A stretch of 64,000 nt of DNA from Actinostola sp. cb2023 (GCA_033675265.1 JAUJYZ010001584.1:314501-378500); one strand, 5' to 3'. Shown: positions 45,301 through 56,399, counted from the stretch's first letter. Made by a program: numbers and translations. Notes: generated by a model from the letters alone, not told the origin.

Positions 45301-48300
45301 TCTTCTATAGAGTATGCATATAGAGTATCTCCCCGATTAGTAGGGCACTTGTGCCCAGCTAGAAGATTTATTGAGACATTAATAAAGTTATTATATTATT
45401 ATTATAGTATGCATATAGAGTATCTTCTATAGAGTATGCATATAAAGTATCTTCTATAGAGTATGCATATAGAGTATCTTCTATAGAGTATGCATAGAGT
45501 ATCTTCTATAGAGTATGCAATATATAGAGTATCTTCTATAGAGTATGCATATAGAGTATCTTCTATAGAGTATGCATATAGAGTATCTTCTATAGAGTAT
45601 GCATAGAGTATCTTCTATAGAGTATGCATATAGAGTATCTTCTATAGAGTATGCATATAGAGTATCTTCTATAGAGTATGTAAATAGAGTATCTTCTATA
45701 GAGTATGCATATAGAGTATCTTCTATAGAGTATGCATATAGAGTATCTTCTATAGAGTATGCATATAGAGTATCTTCTATAGAGTATGCATAGAGTATCT
45801 TCTATAGAGTATGCAATATATAGAGTATCTTCTATAGAGTATGCATATAGAGTATCTTCTATAGAGTATGCATATAGAGTATCTTCTATAGAGTATAGAG
45901 TATGCATATAGAGTATCTTCTATAGAGTATGCATATAGAGTATCTTCTATAGAGTATGCATATAGAGTATCTTCTATAGAGTATGCATATAGAGTATCTT
46001 CTATAGAGTATGCATATAGAGTATCTTCTATAGAGTATACACATAGAGTATCTTCTATAATAGAGTATGCATATAGAGTATCTTCTATAGAGTATGCATA
46101 TAGAGTATCTTCTATAGAGTATGCATATAGAGTATCTTCTATAGAGTATGCACATAGAGTATCTTCTATAGAGTATATATGCATATAGAGTATCTTCAGT
46201 ATCATGCTTTCTTCTTACTCTCTAAATCTTCTGCTATGAATCTGAGCTTTGACATCATCTTCAGTTGGAATCGTAACTAAAGCATCCTCCTCCTTACATG
46301 TGTTTATCGCACCATTTGATGAACATGTAGTGATGTCATCTTTTTGGTAGCATTTCTCACTTTCAATTAGTGATGGAGTTTCCTCTTGAGTCAGAACTTC
46401 TATTGCCTCTTCACTGAAAACAGAGAACATATATAACATTATCACTCTATATGTGCATTTTTGTACTGTACATTTATATACCATGTGAAATACTCTACCG
46501 TTAAGTTTCCAAAAGTAGCGAGGTCGTTACTTTTGGATTTAGCAACCTTAGGTAACTGTTACTTTCGGGGGGTCGCTACTTTCGGGTGGTCGCTACTTTC
46601 GGGGTGCTATAATCGTTAACTTTTATAGGAGCCATACCGTGTATCTTGAACGACATCGTGTACGGTATTTTAGCAAACAACAAATATTCACAGGATCTAG
46701 AACGTATTTTATTATGACAATTATTGCTTTTGTCACTTTTGCTTATCAGTGTATAGCAGTAAAGGTTCTGGCTCTTTACGTGCTGTTTGCTAGTGCTGTT
46801 CGTCATCTAATATAATCTAATCATCGTGTTCTAGAGCCCTGGGGATCACTACTTTCGGAAGGATCACTACTTTCGGGGGGTCGTTACTTTCGGGATTTGG
46901 TAGCAAACATCAATTTTTACTGTTACTTTTGGGGAGTCGCTACTTTCAGAACTTTACGGTATACTATAATATATGTGAAATACATGTACAACAACAAAAT
47001 ATGGACATTATCAGAACATGCTAAAAAGATGTTGTAAATCTCTGACAGAATAGTCACTGTATCCTAAGAATGTGCATTATGCAAAATGAACCAATGCACT
47101 CAAGATAAACATGAGTCTGTGGATTCTTTCATCACTGCTCTTTATTATCTCACTGTGTGTTGTGATTACAGAGCATTTAGAGTAGAGATGATTAGGGACA
47201 GGCTCGTTGTTGGTTTTAAACTCAGAATGAAAGAATGCAGCTTTTAAACCCCTTCACTGGATTTGTTGAAAGCTGTTACATAAAATAATATGGCTCATCA
47301 AGAGTGAGATTGTGAAGAAACATCATACCTCAAATGACTCAAGTGAACGAAGAAATAAAAAGAATGGAATGTCTTGGGATGATAGAAAAAGTGGATGAAA
47401 CAACTGAATGGTGATTGTCCCGAAAAGCATTTGGTGACGTACAAATTGGTGGTGATTTTACTCAGCTAAACAAGGCAATACACAGAGAGAAGCATCCTAT
47501 GCCAACATGAACAACAGAACAAACACTGGAGAAAATCACTGGAGCACAGCTAGATCTTCTCAAAATTGGATGCTAAATCCGGATTTTGGCAACATAAACT
47601 GCCAGAAACATTTACAGTTGAACCAATGGACACCTAAAATATGTCTGGAATGTTCATTGTGTTGTGACCAATCACATGTGAGATCTTAAAACCACAGATC
47701 GTTATCAATCACTGAACAAGGCCGTTTTAAAAGGTTCAACAAAATTAGATTGCTATTCCTTTCTATTTGAGAGATGCATACACTATGCTGCGAAGCATAG
47801 ATTTGAGCGATTTTGAATAAATGTTTTCTTTGGAAAGCCGACGTGACAGTTTGACACGCTTGTGATTGGTCACAATGAACATTCCAGACATATTTTTAGG
47901 TGTCCACGGTTTTCTTGGTTCAACTGTAAGACATTTTAAAGCATTAAGAAATGAATGGATGAATGAATGAATGAGTGAATGAATGCATGAATGTATGAAT
48001 GAATGGATGAATGAATGGATGAATGAATGAATGTCTTAACTTAATTAATATTATTATAATGAATGAATGAGTAAATTCAATGAATGAGTGAATATATAAC
48101 ATTGAAGAAATTGCAATTTATATTCATTAATTAAAACCTTTTATTTTCTGTGATTTGTGCTATTTTAGTATCTTGATTTCCACATTCTGTTGCTTTTTTC
48201 TTCTCTTCTCTTTCTTTGAGGATAATCTGAAGCAATGCAGCAAAAGGCATATAATAATAATATATATAATACCGAGTATACTTTGAATATTAGAGCCACT

Positions 48301-48987
48301 GCTCGCTCTGCTAGTTTAGATACAAACTTTATTAGTTTATAAGCATATATGGAATATACACTCGATTGCAGAAACGTTGTAGTATACATTTATACAAATA
48401 TACAAATATGCAAAATGTTAAACATGCTAAAATACAACTGTTTAAAAATAGTTCTGAAATAGTGCTGAAATAGCACAAAATAGTGCTATTGTGTTGTCCT
48501 TGCTGGATGCAATACTAGTCTAAAATTGATGTTTCAGATATATTAGAAGAAAATAAGTGATGTTTCTCACTTTGCATCTCATTAGATATCTTGTATCTCA
48601 TTAGATATTTGTATAAATGTACATACATACATACTTTATTAGGTTTTCCAACAAGGCTTTTCAAAACCCATTACATTAATGTATACTACAACGTTTCTGC
48701 AAATGAGTGTATATATAATTATATACATTCTCACCCTTTTCAGTGGACTTGGTTTTTTCTTCTTGGGAGTTTCTCTTTCCTTGCCTCTCTTGACAACAGG
48801 AGCAGTTGAGTCCAATATGTTGTGAAAACCATGTGTCTAGGGGGAAAATAACAACATTTTCAAATAAATATGTTCACAATGTAATAATAATAATAATAAA
48901 ATAAATAATAATAATTATTATTATTATTATAATAATAATAATAATAATAAATAATAATAATAATAATATAAAAAAAAATAAAATAAA

Positions 48988-49023
<36 letters not shown>

Positions 49024-52000
49024 TAAAAAAAAAAAAAATAAAAAATAATAATAATAATAAAATAATAATAATAATAAAAATAATAATAAAAATGGCTTTA
49101 TTAACAGCATTTCCATGCAAAATGGCTCTTCATCTGTTAAATCTTGTAACTACTTAATCGAAGATGACATGTAACAATAGAATGTCAGAAACAGAAAGAA
49201 GGATAGCATAGTTACCTTCTTGGATAATGTAGTTTTGGTGTTTGATGGTTGAGCAGCACCTGTGGTTCGTGTGGTGGGGTCAGGTGTGTCCTGCAGCTTG
49301 ATTTGTAAAACTCCTGTTGCTATAGTAACCTTTTTGGAGACCTGTTTATCAGCCTTATTTTTGGTTGGTGCTTTCTGCAGGACAAAATTTTCAAAGAATG
49401 AATGGAAAGTTAAAATGAACGAATGAGTTAGATTTTAAATTCTAGTTTGAGATGCAATTAAATTATTGTAATGTGCATTCGATCATATCCGATCCAATTG
49501 AAGGGCTCCCTGCAAGAACAACGTAAGTGATCTCTGATCAAAATCTAAATTCTCCTTGAGATTCTTTGAATTTCAAAGGAGAATTTGGGATTTGATCACA
49601 AGTCACTTCGTTCTTGCAGGGAGCCCTTCAATTGTTAATTTGCTCATAAGAAATATTAAATTATTATATCATGAATGAATCATTGAAAATACATGTAAAC
49701 AGGGACCAATCCAATAAAACTTTTAAACAACTGTAATTTACAAGTGTAGCTATTGTTCTTGGCAGCTAAAACAATCTATAGCTACACTGTAAATTACAGT
49801 TGTAAAAGTTTTACTGAATAGGCCCTTTGCAGTTTACAGTCACATGCCAATATATCGCTTGAATAACAAATGAACTGAGCCGAAGATCCCATGGGAATGG
49901 CTTTGCTGGCAAACAAACTTTGAAATGTTGATTGAGAAAGATCGACAATCAACTGGAGGTTGAAAAATAGCATTTCAAACAGATTTCTTTACTGTCACTA
50001 CTGATATCATGTAAGATTCTTCAAATAAATAGTCAGATTTGTTTGCCAGTCAGTACAACCACGTCATTGTAATCCTGCAAAGGGCCTATAGCTATTGACC
50101 CCAGGACTCACTTCTAATGATGAAAGCCAATCTCCTAAATCTAACTGCATTGGTTGCTTGGTTTTCTTGACTGATTGATGAGAAGATTGTTCAGATTTGT
50201 CACAGTCAGGATTCTTGTTCTTGTCCTTGGCTCTTTTCTTTTTCTTCTTCTTTTTAGTTTGCATTTCACCATCTTTAGCAGCGGACTGAAGATTGTCTGA
50301 ACCCATTTTAGTACATTTGTTTGATGGTCTTGGCTGATTTCCAATTTAACAAATAATAAATTAAAAGAGAGCAACAGTAATTATTGAGAAAAGGATATTA
50401 ATTACCACTGAAATAGGTTAAATAATATACTGCATAGGCATTCTATAGTATTAGTGGGACCCAGGGGGGGTACTCAGGGGTATCAGTGACAGGGAGGTGC
50501 GAATGAGGCCAAGCTTTTTAACCCAAAAAAAGTCCATTATGCAAAAACAAGACCCCCAAAAAGTCCAACGGCCCAAAATCGTAACCAAAAAAGGCCAATG
50601 TTTCTCCGCATTAAATCGAGAACAGTAGGATATCATTTTTATCAAGCCCCAAAAAAGTCCTTGCCAAAATCTTTATATCAAAAAAAGTCCACCAGAAAAT
50701 TGATAACCCCAGAAAAGTCCCAAGCCGCGAATTTCAAACCCCAAAAAGGTCTTTGCACCTCCCCGTCACTGATACCCCTGAGTACCCCCCCTGGGTAGTG
50801 GGACTTCTTTTAAATGTGGTTCTAATTAGCAAGTTCTCTAACTACATGGATTATTAATTATTATTAATTAATATGTAAATGCAGCCACACAAGGTGGTTA
50901 ATAATGAGTCACTTGGAACAAGGTGACTAGCTTGGAATTCAAAAGAAAGAGTACAAAGAGGTAATTCATTACCTGCATGAGTTCACTAACAATGAATGAG
51001 AAATACTGCACGAGGCATAGCCGAGTGCAGTATGAGAAAATTTCGAGTTCATTGTTAGTGAACGAGTGAAGGTAGCATCCCGACAGCTCACGAGCAAAGA
51101 GGGCGTTAACGTTTTTATTATTCAATTTGAATACATAATATTGCGGAGGCAAGCTAATTACTAACGAATATTAATACCATGGAGTAAAAGCCGCGGTTGT
51201 AAATTCTTTACACCACGACTTTTACACCACAATAATGACATCACCACAGTTGTCACATCATAACCACGCGTCACGTGGTACAAATCGACCAACCAAAAGA
51301 ACTGTAACACATCGCACATTCGAGAGAGCTACATGTAGGTCTTGCATTTGTAAGTAGGAAGCCGTAATGATAATAACAATAAACATACACATGTAAATGT
51401 GTGTAGTGCATGCTCCATGTGGATACATGTATGTATGCATCATAATAACATATCTCTTTATGAAACACAGGTCTTCTTGTACTTGGCCAAACATTATCAC
51501 TGCCAAGTATTATACGAGTGCCTAGTGCTACTAGTACTTAGAATCGACTTTAGTGTACACCAAATTGCAGAATCGTTGTCGGGTTCAAAATCATAGAACA
51601 TAGAAGCTGAGACCGAAATAGCTTAAATGGGAAATATGTTAATTACATGTAGATGCATGTTGACTATATATGTTACCTGTTTTGTAATCAGAATGCAAAA
51701 ATGCATATCTTGCATCTAATTTTCAAATTTTCGCTTTAAAAGCATATTTTACTTTCTATGCACGTATGTATATGATCAAGAGTGAACAAGAAACAGTTTA
51801 AATTGTAGAATTCGACATCATTCTGATTGTCACAAATGTGATTAGAAAATTTGATTCAAAATTTGTTTGGGTGGCCTTGGTTGGTGTAGTCGCACTGTAA
51901 CATAGTTCCCGTAAGCTATTTCGGTCTCAGCTTCTATGTTCTATGAACCCAACAATGATTCTTCAATTTGGTGTATATGTACCTGTGGCTTTATAGGGAT

Positions 52001-53358
52001 CGTCTTTAATGCAGCACTATAAGATATAATAGGCATTCTACTACCACCAGATAACCAATCACTTGCAAGAGAGTCATCACCTGACTTTGTATTGGTGCTT
52101 TGCAAGTCAGGGAATTCATTGTCCAAAATGTCAAAAGTAATATTTTCAGTAGAAATTCCATCTTGCTTTTTTATTAATCCTCTTTGCTTGGATTTGTTGC
52201 TTGGGTCTATCTTTTTTAGTTGAGCTAAATCCCTCTCATACTGTTTTAAGGAGGTTCCTTTACGTTCTGGATCAATAGTGTCATTTGAGATATTTCCTTC
52301 TGTTTTGACAGATGTTTTTACCACACTTTCCCTTCTATCCTTCCATTCTTTTTGCTGGTTCTCAAATGCATTTCTATCTTTGTTTTCATTGTTTATTCCA
52401 CTACTGCTCTCCTTGTGTTTCATTCCTTCATATTCCTTTTGATCATGATTTGGAGTCTTTTTTTTCCTGATTCTAATCCATCCATCATCACCTTTTTCTC
52501 TGTTTTCTTGGTTTTCCCCTTTAGTAACCTCAAATTCTTTTCTTCTATGACTTAGAAAATCAACTCTAACTTGATCATCAGTTCCTTTAAATTTATTACT
52601 ATAAGACATCCCACGCCCATGGCTATGGGTACCAGCTACACTGTCATATGACCTTAAAATTTTGAAATCCTTTCCTTTGTCAACTTGATCTTCTGTCCAT
52701 GCGGATCTTGCTCTCCCTCTACCTCTTCCAAAACCCCGCTGTATCCCTTTTTGTTGAGATCGATGTGCACCAGTGCTAATTTCATCTAATTTTGATTTAA
52801 TGGTAGTTTGTAAATTTAAATTTGTCTTATCAGCAACATCATGGTTTACAAAGTTTTCATTTTCCCTCCAATTTTTGTCGGCATCACCAAAACAACCTTT
52901 TTGTCTCCTTGGATATCTAGATAGTTTATGTTCTTCCCGATGTTGTCGTCTCCATGATGAGCTGGGCCATTCTTCGTCTTTAATGCTTTGACTAAACACC
53001 TTGCTTGAGCCATTGTAGTGATCAAAATGTCTTACTTTTTTTGCCTGCCTCTCTTGCGACTCTCCACCTCCCACCCTGATTTTCTGGAAAGTATCCTCCC
53101 TGGTGCTTGCAGGCATTTCCTCAGGCACAGGTACTTCTGGTTGAATCTTATTATCATCCTGGGTTATCTTCTTAGTAACAGCAGATTGAGGTACAAATTC
53201 TGCCACATGTGGAGAGAGTACTGACTTACATGTCTGCAAAACACAACCAGGTAATTATTAATATTATTATAACATGTATTGCCAGGGTGGACTAGCACGT
53301 ATGGTTCTCACATTCCTTTCAAGTCCTTCCCAACTGCATCATTTCTAGTCTGGGGGGG

Positions 53359-53418
<60 letters not shown>

Positions 53419-54202
53419 CTGGGGGGGGGGGGGGGGGGGGGGGGGGGCGTGCCGCTGGACAGGGTATGGTTTTTGGCCTCTCTGTCCTAAACAGGGTATA
53501 TAATTTTATGTGAGTCTGTCCTAAACAGGGTATAGTAATGCACGATTGTCGTCGTTACATATGGTTTTAACTGGTATTTAGCCAACCGAGATGCAAGAAG
53601 TTTGCCGATCTTTAGCAGGTCATCAGTCAACATAAAACACGTTAAAATTGTGTAAAAGAAGACTGCCAGTGTGTATTTTGTCCTTTGTCCTAAACAGGGT
53701 CCTAAAATAAAGGGTGTTGTCCTAGACAGGGTAGGAATTTTTGATTTTTCTTGTCCTAAACAGGGTCAGGGTTTCAACTTGTCAGCGGCACCCCTGTACC
53801 CAAACATGGGTCAAGTATCCCCCCCCCCCCCCCCCCCCCCCCCCGCCAGGCTCAGCATAAACAAAGTACAAGTTGTAACTAATATTAGTGCCAGATTTTT
53901 AAAGAAAATAACAATGCAAGAAAATACATGTAATATAATTATGGCTCTAAAGAGCTCTAAGAAAAGTGTCATCAAACCACACAAAATGCTTCTACAAACA
54001 GCATGTATGTACCTTATATGCTTTATATTAAAAGGGAGATGATTCCTTTTCTGTTTTTTTTTTGCTATTTTTCATTTCACTGGCTTGGGCTCCCTGTTGC
54101 GTCGACACACGAGACAAATACAAGGGAAAGACCGAAAACTAAAACATGTAAAAGCGTATAAAATAAAGGTTAACATACCTGCTTTCCATTATCATTACTC
54201 AT
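39371..54202 (-). CDS. SECISBP2: SECIS-binding protein 2 (SECISBP2/SECISBP2L)
   Basis: Twelve minus-strand exons: 54,179-54,202; 51,983-53,233; 50,112-50,333; 49,216-49,374; 48,735-48,836; 48,138-48,226; 46,219-46,413; 43,309-43,414; 42,123-42,235; 41,049-41,203; 40,310-40,454; 39,371-39,540; about 909 residues. It starts MSNDNGKQ then a PHVAEFVPQS motif. A long low-complexity basic/acidic part (large exon) follows. Family landmarks then come in order: LDLGDWLSSLE, LDSTAPVVKRGK, IILKEREEKKK, HSRRFREYC, LVIFQDRQYHKDPVK, and the L7Ae RNA-binding fold (YVVGLREVTKHLKLKKIK, IISPNVERI, GGLDDTL, VPVVFALRR, VGVFNYDGAQ-like). It binds SECIS hairpins in selenoprotein mRNAs and recruits the Sec-specific elongation factor so that UGA is read as selenocysteine. 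Exons 43,309 and 42,235 join one base out of phase (see finding). Introns hold a huge satellite, a Gypsy relic and many MITEs. Confidence 0.93.
39655..39799. mobile_element. Palindromic MITE, TAGAGTGCAATTTAG ends
   Basis: Relative of 2,357-2,490. Arms AGAGTGCAATTTAGAAAAG and complement, in the last SECISBP2 intron. GGGCTGCCTGTGG (40,029) and CCACAGGAAGCCCAGG (40,098) lie close by. Confidence 0.7.
40483..40843. mobile_element. Palindromic MITE, TAATGAGGGTTTATCATG family
   Basis: 361 bp, nearly a perfect palindrome (arms with GATTATCATAGCTGGAAAGA). A full sibling is at 56,033-56,399 and a half copy at 11,134-11,275. It starts about 30 bases from the SECISBP2 exon edge at 40,454. Confidence 0.9.
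41497..41772. mobile_element. MITE, AGCTAATTGCATAATCG family, copy 2
   Basis: Matches 2,831-3,112 closely, including GGATGGATGGGAAATCAG. The right end is slightly damaged (CCCTCGGGACAACG). It lies in a SECISBP2 intron. Confidence 0.85.
42340..42686. mobile_element. Palindromic element with TTGTCGCGCAAC words, copy 2
   Basis: Sibling of 8,683-8,957, with the same outer ends (GGTGTGGTAATACGAGCAAC) and the same central GTAGAAAGAACTTCTACTT stem. It lies in a SECISBP2 intron. The overlapping ORFs on both strands follow from the palindrome. Confidence 0.8.
43485..46198. repeat. 27-bp satellite filling a SECISBP2 intron
   Basis: About 100 copies of a 27-base unit (GAGTATGCATATAGAGTATC plus TTCTATA). 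The array takes up 2.7 of the 2.8 kb of the intron and ends about 20 bases from the exon edge at 46,219. Variant units recur about 813 bases apart (43,571/44,384; 43,714/44,526; 43,774/44,587), so a block was duplicated. Because 27 is a multiple of three, several frames on both strands are open for 60-140 codons; these are artefacts. Confidence 0.97.
45331..45404 (+). mobile_element. SINE/LINE 3' end inside the satellite
   Basis: Unique text reading CCCCGATTAGTAGGGCAC, then TTTATTGAGACATTAATAAAG and an ATT tail. The tail form (ATTAATAAAGTTATT plus ATT repeats) is typical of non-LTR retrotransposon or SINE 3' ends. No 5' part with tRNA-like boxes is present. Confidence 0.55.
46496..46961. mobile_element. 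MITE with repeated GTCGCTACTTTCGGGG words
   Basis: The ends are TACCGTTAAGTTTCCAAAAG and complement-like CAGAACTTTACGGTA. Next to each end lie three to four copies of GTCGCTACTTTCGGGG or close variants (some with GTTACTTT), like transposase-binding subterminal repeats. It lies in a SECISBP2 intron. Confidence 0.75.
47120..47612 (+). pseudogene. Gypsy-type retrotransposon relic (gag and RT fragments)
   Basis: Broken plus-strand frames. At 47,125-47,240 a gag-like piece (FITALYYLTVCCDY, then EMIRDRLVVGFKL). At about 47,355-47,410 the start of reverse transcriptase (EEIKRMECLGMIEKVDETTEW), then GGDFTQLNKAIHREKHPMP and EKITGAQLDLLKIGC. These match the order of Ty3/Gypsy pol N-terminal RT, with the protease region missing. 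Several stops and frameshifts; no LTR seen. It lies antisense inside a SECISBP2 intron and is cut on the right by a MITE at 47,613. Confidence 0.7.
47613..47928. mobile_element. MITE, TACAGTTGAACCAATGGACACC ends
   Basis: TA-flanked palindrome, arms including TATGTCTGGAATGTTCATTG and complement. It is inserted in, or bordering, the Gypsy relic. Confidence 0.8.
47945..48100. repeat. GAAT tetranucleotide repeat
   Basis: Interrupted AATGAATGAATG tract in a SECISBP2 intron. Confidence 0.9.
48880..49095. repeat. AAT/ATA low-complexity tract
   Basis: About 215 bases of AATAAT and A-rich variants in a SECISBP2 intron, ending in TGGCTTTATTAACAGCATTTC. It may be the tail of a decayed retroelement. 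The Tyr/Ile-only ORFs are artefacts. Confidence 0.9.
49495..49634. mobile_element. Palindromic MITE, CAATTGAAGGGCTCCCTGC ends
   Basis: Full sibling of 33,510-33,655, with perfect ends CAATTGAAGGGCTCCCTGCA and complement. It lies in a SECISBP2 intron. Confidence 0.85.
50461..50794. mobile_element. Mutator-like MITE, sister of 15,201-15,536
   Basis: Ends CCAGGGGGGGTACTCAGGGG and complement. It is flanked by TTAGTGGGAC and GTAGTGGGAC (9 of 10 bases alike), a 9-10 bp target duplication. A/C-rich inside, in reverse orientation to the sister. It lies in a SECISBP2 intron. Confidence 0.85.
51551..51978. mobile_element. Nested MITEs ending at the SECISBP2 exon 2 donor
   Basis: The outer ends are TGTACACCAAATTGCAGAATC and GATTCTTCAATTTGGTGTA, with TTCTATGTTCTATGA words. 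Inside (51,710-51,900) sits a copy of the right half of 31,441-31,722 (TTTGGGTGGCCTTGGTTGG). The outer right end lies about 4-8 bases from the splice donor at 51,982. Confidence 0.8.
53352..53447 (+). repeat. Very long poly-G tract
   Basis: Runs of 9, 56 and 27 G broken by A and TCT. A 26-C run at 53,819-53,844 lies at the other end of a segment with CCTAAACAGGGT words (53,455-53,810), as if G/C runs marked both ends of one element. It lies in SECISBP2 intron 1. Confidence 0.9.
53455..53844. repeat. Segment with TCCTAAACAGGGT repeats and terminal C run
   Basis: GTCCTAAACAGGGTATA occurs at least five times with variations. The segment sits between the poly-G and poly-C runs. Related text (GGGTATGGTTTTTG) is at about 34,936. 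Confidence 0.6.
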
Positions 54203-55116
54203 CTGCTTTAACTTAGATGAAATACTAAAGATTCAGCGAAATTTCTCCGGCACAAAGTATTTCCTCCATTTTGAGCGCTGATTAAAATTTAAGCCATAAG
54301 GAATTGTGGGTAAATTTGAGTCGTATTTTTGTCGGAGAGCCTTCGGATGACAACTTCCGGTTACTGTATTGCTTGATTTCATTAAACGTCACTTCCGGTC
54401 TCGTGTTTGCCCGTCATTTGAAGCAAATAATTAGATTCGAGGAGTTTTAACAGCTGATTGAAAGCCAGCAATTACATTCAGCGATCAGTTGATAAGAATT
54501 TGTTATGGAAGATAAAAGTAGAATATTAACATTATGACTGACTGAGTTGATAAAATATCCTTTTATGGAAACCTAGAAAAATACCCTAAAAAATATGACA
54601 CTGAAAAACTGTACCAAACTGTGAAAAATTTACAACCCTGATTATGCCAGATAATAACCACATATTCTATCATGCAATTATTAATACAGAACCGTAATCA
54701 AAAGATCTGTAGCTTTAAAAAATTGAATTTCGCTTGACCAACCAACCCCTAAAAAAATACCGCATCACCGATTTCAACCCACCAAAAATGCAACAATCAC
54801 CCCTAATTTTCACTATTGACATTTCCTGGTGGTGGGTTTCACGTCCATCGTGTTGATGAGGAAATGTCAAATAACTCGCTTAAAACACCTGTATGAAGAT
54901 ACGACACACACAGCTGAAAAGAAGGATGAATAAAGTTTCTTTTGACTCTTTATTGGAAACTAAAACCTCCTCAAAGCACTTTAACATTTCAACTTAAAAA
55001 CAGCAAATTCACATGGTTTAGCAAACAGAACTCACCACACAGGAACCCCAATCAACCAACACAGGAATCCCACCTCGAGCTTGGTAAGCCTGTGTTGAAA
55101 GCGCTGCTTTCTAATT
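54203..55116. other. SECISBP2 upstream region / spacer
   Basis: The first 150 bases should hold the SECISBP2 leader and promoter; TCCTCCATTTTGAGCG (about 54,263) contains a YY1-like CCATTTTG on the minus strand. A hairpin GACATTTCCT..AGGAAATGTC is at about 54,818-54,870. CACAGGAACCCCAATC and CACAGGAATCCCACC lie at 55,039-55,073. No gene. Confidence 0.45.
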
Positions 55117-55198
55117 CATTCTCGTACCCAGATCCTTCTCAGCTTTCTACAACAATTGTTTTCATTAGAAAGCTGAGAAGGGTTTGGGTACGAGAATG
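55117..55198. mobile_element. 82-bp miniature MITE with exact 10-bp duplication
   Basis: Ends CATTCTCGTACCCAGATCC and complement, same family as 17,784-18,082 but with most of the interior lost. The exact target duplication CTTTCTAATT lies at 55,107-55,116 and 55,199-55,208. Confidence 0.9.
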
Positions 55199-56032
55199 CT
55201 TTCTAATTCACTGCTAACATCAGCCAATGTTTATTGTTTTAATAATAATAATTAATATATGGTTTAATTAATAAAATAATTATTGTTCACTTGTCTTACG
55301 AGATGTCAGATCATGTTGGTCCTTATATATATTCAATATACGTACAGTAAATTTATGGTCATTTATGTAGGAGTTACACCAACCTTGACTATTAATTGTT
55401 ATAAATTATAGACTAACAAAACTAGATAATGCCCATGGATCTTCGGGAACTCAGGGGTACTAGCTCAGCTGTTACTTGATTCTCGCTCCCAGAAACGAGT
55501 GACAGAATAACTGGGTACTCAAAATCGGCATGGTTTGTTAAACTTCTACAGTTTTCAAAATTCATATTGTTTTTTATTTATTTATATGATTTTTGGTAAT
55601 ATTAAAGCCAGACACAACCACTTTTTTTAGTTATAGAATGCATCCTGGCTGCAATTTCAAGATATTTAATGATCATGTTCAGTTTAATCGTAAGAATTTT
55701 CAGGGATAGGGGTGGCGAATGGTCCCTTGAAAATTAAGAAGGGTCTCACAGTCTCGCTTTATACTGAAGAGTCTCAGGCTCACAGTGAAAACTGCAAGTC
55801 TCGCCATCTCGCAATGACCATATGCCACCCCTACAGTTGCACTTCAATGATTATAAGAGGGTTATAGGAAAAATAACATATTGTAAATCTAAGATATAGA
55901 TTAAAACAAATACAAACACAGTAGATTTCAACTTATCACTACATGTAAGTCAACATCAGAGCAAATGAAATAAGATATTATGTAATATAAAGTGATTCAG
56001 TCGGTGATTCAGCATCTTTATTTGTTATAATT
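55199..56032. other. Intergenic with a short GTCTCG-family element
   Basis: A truncated member of the TAGGGGTG family spans 55,707-55,833 (TAGGGGTGGCGAATGGTC and GACCATATGCCACCCCTA). Text at 55,438-55,520 (CTTCGGGAACTCAGGGGTAC, CTCGCTCCCAGAAACGAG) resembles the ends of 60,507-60,811. Nothing else is recognised. Confidence 0.5.
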
Positions 56033-56399
56033 TAATGAGGGTTTATCATGTAATTTCAAAACTCATAGGACAAAAAATGATTATCATAGCTGGAAAGAGC
56101 TCGTTGAAATTAGTAAAAATGTGAAGTTTGGAAAAGATCGCTCCACAAATTAAGAAGATATGAATTTTCAAAAATCGAAATTTTATATGAAAACCTATGG
56201 AAATTATGCTTGGAGGCAACTCTTGCCTCCAACAAAGGTTTTCATACAAAATTTCGATTTTTGAAAATTCATATCTTCTTAATTTGTGGAGCGATCTTTT
56301 CTAAACTTCACATTTTTACTAATTTCAACGAGCTCTTTCCAGCTATGATAATCATTTTTTGTCCTATGAGTTTTGAAATTACGTGATAAACCCTCATTA
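56033..56399. mobile_element. Palindromic MITE, TAATGAGGGTTTATCATG family, best copy
   Basis: 367 bp, with arms matching over about 170 bases. The end words TAATGAGGG and CCCTCATTA are perfect. See 40,483-40,843. Confidence 0.9.

Noticed and set aside
43460..46205. ORFs of 60-142 codons on both strands (YSIEDTLYA, YRVSSIEYA)
   Set aside because: Product of the 27-bp satellite, whose unit is a multiple of three.
50064..50306. Separate Lys-rich gene
   Set aside because: It is SECISBP2 exon 3 (50,112-50,333) read past its donor.
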